DNA from: DAOMFB01 sp963801475
GTDB taxonomy: Bacteria > Acidobacteriota > Thermoanaerobaculia > UBA5066
Assembly: GCA_963801475.1 (NCBI GenBank)
Contig: CAWDEX010000002.1
Location: 558,001-622,000, forward strand
Length of the DNA stretch: 64,000 nucleotides
Direction: 5' to 3'
Positions 43,349 to 50,940 of this stretch are shown here, piece by piece. The translations under genes and the position numbers were made by a program. The notes under the pieces were generated by a model. The model had not been told where the DNA came from, did no database searches, and saw only the letters and a list, made by a program, of their open reading frames with translations. The number at the start of each line of letters is the position of its first letter. Within the stretch, counting starts at the first letter, position 1.

Positions 43349-45586
43349 TCAGAAGACGAGCGCATCGGCACCTCCGTTGTAGTCGAGGCGGGCGGAGCCG
43401 TTGATCAGGCCGGTGACGCCGACCTCGTCGGCGAGGAGAAGGAGGTAGCGGGCGAAGGCGTTGACGAAGAAGGACTGGGAGAGGAACGGCAGGAGCTGCT
43501 GGTAGGCGAAGGGGATCTCGTCGGGGCTGACGGAGCCGGCCTGCGAGCCGAGGAGGTGCGCCAGGCTGGCAACGCCGCTCCGGAAGCTGGCGACGTGGCC
43601 GAGGAACGAGTTCGGGGGGTTGAAGAAGTAGCTCTGCTTCTCGAGGACGTCGACGAGGGTCCCGGGGAGCAGCTGGGCCTCGCGGAAGGAGAGCGCCGCG
43701 TCGGTGCCGCGAAGCGCGCTCTGCGCCCAGCGCCGCGCCGAGGAGGGGCCGCGGAGGCGGAGATCGGGGCTCGAGAGGACGACGCGCCAGAGCGGGGCGT
43801 AGACGGCGGTCCGGAGGCCGACCCGCTGCCTCGCGGGCGACCCGGCCTGGAAGGGGAGCGCCCCGGCGAGCGCTTCGGGGAGCAGATCGGGGAGTGAGCG
43901 ATCGACGGCCCGCCCGGCCGCCTCGGCCAGGGCGACTTCGGGGACGGCCAGCTCGACGGCGAAGCGCGTCGGCGCTTTTTTCAGCGCGGCGGCGAGGTCG
44001 GCCGGAGAGACGGGGTCCGGACCGCCCACGCGCCAGAGATTCGCCAGGTCGAGAAGCCGGTCGGCGTCGGAGGACGAGAGCTTCGAGGAGGGTTGAAACG
44101 ACAGGTGAAGACCGTAGTCGAAGTCGGCGGCCTTCGGATCGGGGACGAAAGCGGCCATCCGCGCGCTGAAGTTGGTCGTCCAGGAGTATTCGTCTCCGAA
44201 GAAGGAGGCGCTGTAGCCCCGGAGGGCGTCGTACGTGATCCGCGTCCTCTCGAGGGCGTCCTTCTCCGTCACCTTCTTCACCTTTTCGGTGTCGAGCCCC
44301 TTCAGCTTCAGGAAGTCGCCGACGGAAAGGCTGAACCCCCAGCTTTCGTCGATCGAAAGCGTGTCGCGCCGGAGGAACCGTTTCAGGTCGTAGCGCCCGG
44401 CGTTCTCCTTCAGATCCTCGAGGAGCGGCACGACGTTTCCCTTCACGAGATCGGCGTGAATCGGCTTGAACGAGGCCGGCTTCAGGAGGAGGAGGTCGAG
44501 GAGCAGCTCGTTCGTCTCCGTGCGGCCGTATTCGTACGAGAAGCCGAGCTCGATCCGGCTCTCGGCGGCTTTCTTGAGCGCGCCCTGGACCTTCGTCCGA
44601 AGGTCGGCCAGCCACTTCTTCAGGTCGGGGACCTTCTTGACGACGCTCTCGAGCTCGAAGCGCGCCACGAGGCCGTCGAAGAGTTTCTGCTCGGCGGCCG
44701 TGAGGTTTCCGGGAGTGGCCTTGTCGAGGGCCTGGAGAAGAGCATCGTATTTTCCACCGACGAGCGAGTCGAGGACGGCCAGAAGCGCCTTGTCGAGGTT
44801 CCCCGCCTTCGCACTGAGGCCGGCCGTGACGGTCCCCGTCGCCCCGATCGTGCTCGCCTTCCGGAGGCTCAGCCGAAGCGTCTTGTCGTTCCCCCCGGAG
44901 AAGACGAGGAGGAACTCGCCGGCCAGGGTGACGTCGAGGGCGGCCGTCAGGCCTGTCGAGATCGAGATGTTGATCGGGGTGGCTGCCTGGAGGAGCGACG
45001 TGACCGACCGGAGGCCCGACGTGACGACGTCCGACCAGCGGACCGTCACCCCCAGCGACAGGCTCCCGCCGGCGCGGAGGGCGAGCGCCTCGTCCGGCTT
45101 CAGGGCCAGGACCTGCCCGACGTCGAAGATGGAGCGGGGCGAGGTGACGTCGGCGGCGACAGCCGCCATCACCTTCTCGGAGCGGTCGTGGACGCGGTAG
45201 TCGAAGAGGTCGAGGCCGCTCTTCGCGTCGAGGGTGAACCCGACGCTCGAGATCTCGGCACCCCCCTTCAGGCGAAGGGTCCCGCCGAGGCGGTACTTGA
45301 GCCAGGCGTTCTTCTTCGTCAGGAGGATGGCGGGGGAGCTGGCGGCGTCGGGAAGAAGGAATCCGTCCGCGTCGCGGTCGTCTTCGCTGTTGAATTCCTC
45401 GACGTCCGCGGAAAGGCCGGCGGAGAACGAGAACTGGCTCTCCCCGAGCGTCAGGCCCGGGCTCTTCGCGATGGAGAAGGTCGCGAGGTTCACGGGAACG
45501 GCGGGCGCCCCGAGCTCGTCGCCAGCGGATGCCACGCTCTTCAATGCGTTCGCGATCTCGTCGAATGAGTTCAGGATCTGGGCCAT
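43349..45586 (-). CDS. 745-aa protein of unknown function (end of the enzyme array)
   Basis: No signal peptide or membrane helix is obvious. The first ~270 residues are beta-rich with repeated amphipathic strands (QFSFSAGLSADVEEF, RLGGTLRLKGGAEISSVGFT, SLSLGVTVRWSDVV, SISTGLTAALDVTL), recalling a beta-sandwich or barrel. A helical middle (~270-400; AEQKLFDGLVARFELESVVK) and a mixed C-terminal half follow, with aromatic-rich segments (RGYSASFFGDEYSWTTNFSA). I do not recognise a family. The gene starts 14 bp after the membrane-protein stop with a GGGGGAAG site, so it is part of the array upstream of the eCIS. It could be a large cargo or surface protein. Confidence 0.75.
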   Translation of the reverse strand: MAQILNSFDEIANALKSVASAGDELGAPAVPVNLATFSIAKSPGLTLGESQFSFSAGLSADVEEFNSEDDRDADGFLLPDAASSPAILLTKKNAWLKYRLGGTLRLKGGAEISSVGFTLDAKSGLDLFDYRVHDRSEKVMAAVAADVTSPRSIFDVGQVLALKPDEALALRAGGSLSLGVTVRWSDVVTSGLRSVTSLLQAATPINISISTGLTAALDVTLAGEFLLVFSGGNDKTLRLSLRKASTIGATGTVTAGLSAKAGNLDKALLAVLDSLVGGKYDALLQALDKATPGNLTAAEQKLFDGLVARFELESVVKKVPDLKKWLADLRTKVQGALKKAAESRIELGFSYEYGRTETNELLLDLLLLKPASFKPIHADLVKGNVVPLLEDLKENAGRYDLKRFLRRDTLSIDESWGFSLSVGDFLKLKGLDTEKVKKVTEKDALERTRITYDALRGYSASFFGDEYSWTTNFSARMAAFVPDPKAADFDYGLHLSFQPSSKLSSSDADRLLDLANLWRVGGPDPVSPADLAAALKKAPTRFAVELAVPEVALAEAAGRAVDRSLPDLLPEALAGALPFQAGSPARQRVGLRTAVYAPLWRVVLSSPDLRLRGPSSARRWAQSALRGTDAALSFREAQLLPGTLVDVLEKQSYFFNPPNSFLGHVASFRSGVASLAHLLGSQAGSVSPDEIPFAYQQLLPFLSQSFFVNAFARYLLLLADEVGVTGLINGSARLDYNGGADALVF

Positions 45587-45600
45587 CGGCTTCCCCCTTC

Positions 45601-46482
45601 TCAGCCGTCCGCCGGCCGGCGCACGGGCTTGACTCCGGCGGCACGGAGGTTGACGAACTTCGACAGGACATCGAACCAGAAGGGAGCTCCGAGCGACGCG
45701 GCGAGGGCCGCGATCAGGATGCCGAGCGCCTTCCGGAAGCTCCAGAGGATCGGATCCGTCCCCGGGTTTTCACCGGACCAGCCGAGGTTCAGGTCGAGCG
45801 CCTTCAGGTCGGCCGCGGAGGCCGCGACGCCGGCCGGATTCGTCGTCTCGCCGGACGGCGTCGCCACGGTCTTCTCCGCCATGCCGACGAGCCGGCTCCG
45901 CAGGACGGAGTTCGAGTTGAGGCGGTTGCCGAGCTGGACGGCGTCGATGTTGGAGACGAGGCAGGTGAGCAGTGCGACGACGAGGATGATCCACTGCGTC
46001 TTCCGCTTGTAGAGCCCTCCGACCCGGTCCATCCCGGCGTTGAACCAGGTCTCGATCTCGTGGCGGACCCTTCCGGCGTCGTTTCCGGCTTCCCCGATGA
46101 GCGTCAGGACGACGTCCTGCACGCGCCCCTTGGGCATGTGCTGCGCGATCTTCCGGGCCTCGTCGAGGGTGGGGAGAGGGTCGCCGGCGGCGCGCGGGAA
46201 GAGGGTGTCGAGAAGCGCGCGGGCGAAGTTCTCGGCCGGAATGTACGCCGGCTTCCCGGCCCCCGAGAGACCCGAGATCTGGACGTGTTTGTAGAGCTCG
46301 GCGGCGAGGCCCGTCCCCGCAGGGTCGTCGAGGAGATGCCGAAGGCCCTCCTCGAGCGTTCTGGCCCGGAGGGCCAGAACGCTCGAGACCACCTCCATGA
46401 CGGCGGTGCAGAGAACGCCGGTCAGGAGGAAGACGAGCGTGAGGCCGATGGCGACGTCGAGAATGCTGGACCCGAACATCAT
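45601..46482 (-). CDS. Three-to-four-helix membrane protein of unknown function
   Basis: A 293-aa protein. An N-terminal helix (SSILDVAIGLTLVFLLTGVLC, with TAVMEVVSSVLALRA directly after) is followed by a ~120-residue cytoplasmic helical domain (ENFARALLDTLFPRAAGDPL, IETWFNAGMDRVGGLYKRKT). A second strong helix (WIILVVALLTCLVSNIDAV) leads to a loop of ~70 residues and a last helix pair (ALGILIAALAASLGAPFWFD). Two ATGs in tandem overlap the stop of the metallophosphoesterase (TGATGATG), so it is translationally coupled. Coupling to a phosphoesterase suggests a membrane partner, but function is unknown. Confidence 0.7.
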   Translation of the reverse strand: MMFGSSILDVAIGLTLVFLLTGVLCTAVMEVVSSVLALRARTLEEGLRHLLDDPAGTGLAAELYKHVQISGLSGAGKPAYIPAENFARALLDTLFPRAAGDPLPTLDEARKIAQHMPKGRVQDVVLTLIGEAGNDAGRVRHEIETWFNAGMDRVGGLYKRKTQWIILVVALLTCLVSNIDAVQLGNRLNSNSVLRSRLVGMAEKTVATPSGETTNPAGVAASAADLKALDLNLGWSGENPGTDPILWSFRKALGILIAALAASLGAPFWFDVLSKFVNLRAAGVKPVRRPADG

Positions 46483-47618
46483 CAGGCTCCCGGGGTCGCG
46501 ACGAGCTGGTAGATCCGGATATCGCACCCGACGACGACCCCGAAGTGCGCGGACAGAGACGTCTCGGTCCGGCGGACGCCGTTTCGGACGAGCGGCACGC
46601 GGCTTTGTTCGACCCACGCGCCGCAGTCCATCAGGACGAACGGCGTCCGACCGTCGGAACGGTCGCCCCGGACGATCCGCGGGGCGTGCGTGTGGCCGAT
46701 GACGCAGAGCTTCGGCTTCGGCCGCCCTTCTCTCCGGGCGATCCGCTCGGTCCGGTCGCGAGCGGCCTCGAAGAGCTTCGTTCCCGGGTCGGCCGGTCCG
46801 ATGACCCAGTTGCGCGCCGAGGGATACCAGAGGACGTTGAAGGCGCTGTTCGGCTGGAGAGTCGGGCCGAAGGCGACGTCATCGCTCCCCGCGACGAGGT
46901 TCTTGGGCATGGGGGGATGCACGTAATTGACGAAGTGGCGGAGATCCGCCGGGGTGGCCCGGTCCTTCGGGGCGATGCGAAACGCGGGCGGCCGCTGGCA
47001 GAGATCCTGGATCGTCTCCGGCGTCTGGCGGCCGACGCGGAGGAGGCCGAACTCCTTCCAGGAGTTGGGCAGGACCTCGACCGGGTCGAAGTAGTCGCCG
47101 TGGAGCACGAGAATCGGGGCGTCCGCTCCGCCCGGGGTCGCCTCCCCGCACCAGATCCTCTCCTCGGCGTCGTTGTAGGGTTCGCTTCCGCGTGCGACGG
47201 AGAGACTCGCGTCGTGATTGCCGGCGAGGAATCGCCACCCCCTCTCCGCGATCAGGCCGTCGACGGACGGTCCATGGTCCCGTCGAATCTCCGCGATCTG
47301 GTCGGCGATCGGCCTTTTGCCCAGAACGTCCTCCCGCCAGAGGTCGTAGCGGTCGCCGAGCTGGATTCTGTTCAGGCGGGGGAAGGCGTTGAGGACGTCG
47401 AGGGCGGCGCCGAGCGTCTGCCGGAGCTCTCGCCGGAAGTGATATCCGGCGAAGGCTTCGGCCGCGGCATCCGACGTCAGGTGAAGGTCGGGGAGGAACG
47501 CCGCGGCAAAGTCGGCGGGGATCCGGAGACGTGCCTCCTCGAGCCGGGAGACGAGGACGAGAGGATGCCCGAGCCGGCGGGAGAGCGCTTCGAGGATTTC
47601 GCTGTGCGTGGTTGCCAT
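46482..47618 (-). CDS. Calcineurin-like metallophosphoesterase
   Basis: A 378-aa protein with the metallophosphoesterase motif series: PDLHL near residue 45, GDRYD, GNHD, HGDYFD and GHTHAP, which bind two metal ions. The order and spacing fit the calcineurin-like superfamily; the first motif lacks the usual D-x-H lead but keeps D and H. The C-terminus (TSLSAHFGVVVGCDIRIYQL) is a beta-sandwich edge. No signal peptide. Substrate (nucleotide, phospholipid head group, or phosphoprotein) cannot be told. It lies between the LCAT-like lipase (12 bp) and the membrane gene (overlap). Confidence 0.88.
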   Translation of the reverse strand: MATTHSEILEALSRRLGHPLVLVSRLEEARLRIPADFAAAFLPDLHLTSDAAAEAFAGYHFRRELRQTLGAALDVLNAFPRLNRIQLGDRYDLWREDVLGKRPIADQIAEIRRDHGPSVDGLIAERGWRFLAGNHDASLSVARGSEPYNDAEERIWCGEATPGGADAPILVLHGDYFDPVEVLPNSWKEFGLLRVGRQTPETIQDLCQRPPAFRIAPKDRATPADLRHFVNYVHPPMPKNLVAGSDDVAFGPTLQPNSAFNVLWYPSARNWVIGPADPGTKLFEAARDRTERIARREGRPKPKLCVIGHTHAPRIVRGDRSDGRTPFVLMDCGAWVEQSRVPLVRNGVRRTETSLSAHFGVVVGCDIRIYQLVATPGA

Positions 47619-47630
47619 GACGGTTCTCGA

Positions 47631-48977
47631 CTAGACGGCAGAGAAGAGGCGGAGGGGGGCCGGCTGGACGTTCGAGGGAAGGTCCGGGATCCGGATCGTC
47701 ACGAGGGTGGGCCGGCGCGGCATCTTGAACAGGTACCGTTCGCGGGCGGCCGGTTCGACGGCACTTTTCCGTCGCATCAGGGCGAGCTTCGGATCGGTGG
47801 TGATCTGCCTCGTGCAGTGATTCAGGAGGCCGTTGCCGTCGGCGTCGCGGACCTCGACCATGATCTCGTTCGGGGTGCCTGCCGGAAGGAGATTCGCTCT
47901 CGGCGTCGCGATGACGACGAACCGCTCGGCGGCTCCGTACTTGAGCTCCGTTCGAAGGTAATGGAGTGACTGCGGATGCCGGACGAGGCTCACGTGATGG
48001 CCGTACGGAACCGGATAGATCCGCCGGCCGCTCGGCACCTCGCTGCCGAAGTCGAGGGCGCTCACGACCGGACACGTCCCGTCTCCCTCGTCGCTGCTGC
48101 CGACCGAGAAGCGACCCTTCCCGTCGACCTGGACCTGGGCCGGCGTGGCGATCCCGGCTCCGTAGATGGACCGCACCGGAACGGGGAAGGGCCTCGGCCC
48201 GGGCGCGTCGGGAGGGGCGGAGAGATGGGCGGACAGCCGGCCCCGTGAGGCCCGGGCCAGGTCGAGGTCGAAGTTCGGGATCGAAATACCGACGCTCGCC
48301 GCGTCCCCGGGTTCGCCCCGGGCGTCGAGGACCATGCCGTTCCAGGGGCGATACGGCATCAGATCGTAGGAGCCCGGCCAGTTTCCGATCATCCGCCCGA
48401 GGTGAAGGGGAGGAAAAGGAAAGTCGTCGATTTCGCCGGTGCTCTTGATGGCGGCCAGCGTCTTGACGAGGCCGCCGAAGGGGACGCCGAAGGTGACGAG
48501 GAGCGCCGTGCGCGCAGGGGCGTGGTTGCCGGTCAGGAGGGCGTGAGCGGCGACGAGACCTCCGTAAGAATGGGCGAGAAGCACGAAGGGGCGGCTGGAC
48601 GAGAAGGCGCTCGACCACTTTCCGATCTTCGAGTCGAGCGCGTAGGCGGCCTCTTCGACCGACAGCCGCCAGTCGTAGGGGAATCGGAAGACGTTCTCGG
48701 GCCGGTAGCCGGGACCGAGCGCCGGATCCGTCAGGAAGTCGAGCAGGGGCGTGTAGACGAGCGGGCTGAAGGCCCCGAGAGGGACCCGTTCGAGAATGTC
48801 GTCGGAAAAGAGCCGTGCGTCATCGGGGCCCGAGAGCGTGAGATGGTCGACGGCCTCGGCGAGGTGAAGGAGATTCCACTCCGGGTCGAGCCAGACGACC
48901 TGGTCGTCGACCCGCCGCTTCAGCCGGGTGCCCATGAAGCCGGGGATCAGGATGGCCGCCTCGCCGATGGCTGGCAT
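47631..48977 (-). CDS. LCAT-like alpha/beta hydrolase (lipase/acyltransferase)
   Basis: A 448-aa protein with AGGAG before the ATG. The opening ILIPGFMGTRLKRR and the region NVFRFPYDWRLSVEEAA are typical of lecithin:cholesterol acyltransferase-type hydrolases. The nucleophile elbow is AHSYGG with Ser137, a candidate Asp lies in DEGDGTCPV, and a candidate His in PYGHHVSL. The C-terminal ~110 residues form a beta domain. No signal peptide is visible, unusual for an LCAT-like enzyme that should act on lipids outside the cell. A cholesterol-oxidase-like GMC gene lies just upstream, suggesting related lipid substrates. Confidence 0.82.
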   Translation of the reverse strand: MPAIGEAAILIPGFMGTRLKRRVDDQVVWLDPEWNLLHLAEAVDHLTLSGPDDARLFSDDILERVPLGAFSPLVYTPLLDFLTDPALGPGYRPENVFRFPYDWRLSVEEAAYALDSKIGKWSSAFSSSRPFVLLAHSYGGLVAAHALLTGNHAPARTALLVTFGVPFGGLVKTLAAIKSTGEIDDFPFPPLHLGRMIGNWPGSYDLMPYRPWNGMVLDARGEPGDAASVGISIPNFDLDLARASRGRLSAHLSAPPDAPGPRPFPVPVRSIYGAGIATPAQVQVDGKGRFSVGSSDEGDGTCPVVSALDFGSEVPSGRRIYPVPYGHHVSLVRHPQSLHYLRTELKYGAAERFVVIATPRANLLPAGTPNEIMVEVRDADGNGLLNHCTRQITTDPKLALMRRKSAVEPAARERYLFKMPRRPTLVTIRIPDLPSNVQPAPLRLFSAV

Positions 48978-48996
48978 TGCTTTCTCCTGTGAGGGA

Positions 48997-50916
48997 TCAG
49001 ATGTGGGTGGCGACGAGGTGTGCGAGCGCCATCGTCGTCATTTGCGGATTCCGGTAGCAGCCCGCCGGGAAGAGGCTGGTGTCTGCCACGAAGAGATTGT
49101 CGAAGTCGAAAAGATGGAAGTCCGGCGAGACGACGCTTCGGGCCGCGCTCCGCCCGAGGGAATTGCCACCTTGCGGATGCGCCGTGCTCTGCACGAGGTC
49201 GGCCGGCCCCGCCACCAGCTTCAGGAAGGCGGCCCTGTCCTCGTCCTGGCGATGGGACCGGATCGTGAAGGGGCGCATCGTGCCCGGGAAGACCGCCTCG
49301 GCGCCGGACGCAAAGAAGGCGTCGGCGACGCTGAGGACTCCCTCCTTCATCTGGGCGAGTTCGGCGTCCGAAAGGGAGAGGACGAGGTCCCCGCCGAGGC
49401 CGATCTCGCCGTGATTGCCCGTGGGGACGACGGCGGCGCAGACGGCGAGACGCCGGAAGGACTTCATGACGCTGGCGTGGTCGCTCAGCCATCCGGGGAG
49501 GGCCGCCGCGAGAGAGCCGGGATAGTGGAACCAGCTCTCGAGAAGCCGGCCTCCCTGGTCGACGTAGACGCACATCTGGATGCCCGGATTCTTCTCGCCG
49601 GGCGGGATCTCGTGGTCGAGAAGGGCGAAGACCGGCGTCACGACGTTGGCCGAGAGGCCCTTCCCGACGGGGCTCAGGATCTGGAACGCGCTCTTCCGGA
49701 GGATCTTGCTGCTCGCGATCGGCCCGGCGGCCAGGACGAACGACCGGGCCTTGACCGCCACCTCACGGTTTCCGACGGTCCCGTCGCGGCAGACGACCGC
49801 CGCGACCCGCCGCGTCAGGAACTTCGGGTCGAAACGGACGGCGCGGAGGTTGGATCTGAGATGGACCCCGGCCGCGAGGGCCCTCTCGAGGTAGCTCCGG
49901 ACCGCACCCGCCGGGCGAGGGCCGTGGAGTCCGCCGGTCTTCAGGCCGAATCGGCAGCCGACGTTGCAGCCGCCGCATCCTACGCACGAACGGACGGAGA
50001 GGGGCAGGTCCGCGACAGGCAGGTGGAGAGCCCGGGCCCCGGCCTCGAACTTCTTCGATCGCTCGCCCATGGCGTTTCTCATCTCGATCGTGCTGACGCC
50101 CAGCTCGGTCGCCACCGTCTGGAGTCCGTTCTCCAGGTCCGGCCAGTCCACCGGGAAGTCGAAATCGTTCTTCCAGGTCGTCCAGCGGCCCTTCTCGATC
50201 GGAAGGTGGATCGCGTTGTTCACGGTCGGCCCGCCCCCGACGACGCGCCCCTGAAGGACCGTGATGAACGAGACACCATGTTTCATGAAGACGCGGCCGA
50301 GCTCCGGCCAGGCCGGCTGCAGGCCCGAGTTCCGGTAGAGGAGAGCCAGCGCCCGGTCGTCCCGGACCGGATGGTCCTTCGGGCTGACCCAGGGCCCCTC
50401 CTCGACGAGGAGGACGTTTCGGCCGGCCTCGGCGAGCCGGGACGCCACGAGCGCCCCGCCGGCCCCGGAGCCGATGACGCAGACGTCGTAGCCTACGTCG
50501 AGAGAAGCCGGGGGCGGAGGGGGGAGATCCACCATCGCCGGCAGATTCGGGGGGAGCGAGAACCCCACCTGACTGCGGGCCGGATCACGAGAGTAGATGA
50601 CGAGCCAGGAGACCCGTGCGACGAGCGAGACGAGGTCGTGCCAGAGCTTGTCGTCCCAGAGCCGGTTCAGGACGGCCTCGCGGCGGTCGAGCGGCCGGGT
50701 CGCGAAGGGGCCGCCGGCCACCACGCGGGAGGTTGCGTCGATCTGGTCGAGGATGACCCCGACCGCGTCCGTCAGGACGCCGGGCACGCTCCCGAGGTAA
50801 GCGAACACTTCGGAAGCGACGACTTCGGAGTCGTCGATGACGGGCGCGCCCGCGGGCGAAAGACAGGAGAGCTGAAGCTCGATGAAGGCGCCGAGGATCT
50901 CTGTTCTCGAACTCAT
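48997..50916 (-). CDS. GMC-family oxidoreductase (cholesterol-oxidase-like)
   Basis: A 639-aa flavoenzyme. A helical N-terminal extension of ~140 residues ends in a Pro-rich linker, then the FAD fold begins (YDVCVIGSGAGGALVASRLA, glycine motif at 149-154). GRVVGGGPTVNNAIHLPIEK is the GMC signature region, and SCVGCGGCNVGCRFGLKTG is a Cys-rich insert seen in cholesterol-oxidase-like GMC proteins. The C-terminal GNSLGRSAARSVVSPDFHLF and ADTSLFPAGCYRNPQMTTMA complete the FAD site. It should oxidise an alcohol, possibly a sterol; the substrate is inferred only. It follows the FAD oxidase by 24 bp. Confidence 0.88.
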   Translation of the reverse strand: MSSRTEILGAFIELQLSCLSPAGAPVIDDSEVVASEVFAYLGSVPGVLTDAVGVILDQIDATSRVVAGGPFATRPLDRREAVLNRLWDDKLWHDLVSLVARVSWLVIYSRDPARSQVGFSLPPNLPAMVDLPPPPPASLDVGYDVCVIGSGAGGALVASRLAEAGRNVLLVEEGPWVSPKDHPVRDDRALALLYRNSGLQPAWPELGRVFMKHGVSFITVLQGRVVGGGPTVNNAIHLPIEKGRWTTWKNDFDFPVDWPDLENGLQTVATELGVSTIEMRNAMGERSKKFEAGARALHLPVADLPLSVRSCVGCGGCNVGCRFGLKTGGLHGPRPAGAVRSYLERALAAGVHLRSNLRAVRFDPKFLTRRVAAVVCRDGTVGNREVAVKARSFVLAAGPIASSKILRKSAFQILSPVGKGLSANVVTPVFALLDHEIPPGEKNPGIQMCVYVDQGGRLLESWFHYPGSLAAALPGWLSDHASVMKSFRRLAVCAAVVPTGNHGEIGLGGDLVLSLSDAELAQMKEGVLSVADAFFASGAEAVFPGTMRPFTIRSHRQDEDRAAFLKLVAGPADLVQSTAHPQGGNSLGRSAARSVVSPDFHLFDFDNLFVADTSLFPAGCYRNPQMTTMALAHLVATHI

Positions 50917-50940
50917 GGACTCACCCGCCCGTCTCGAATG

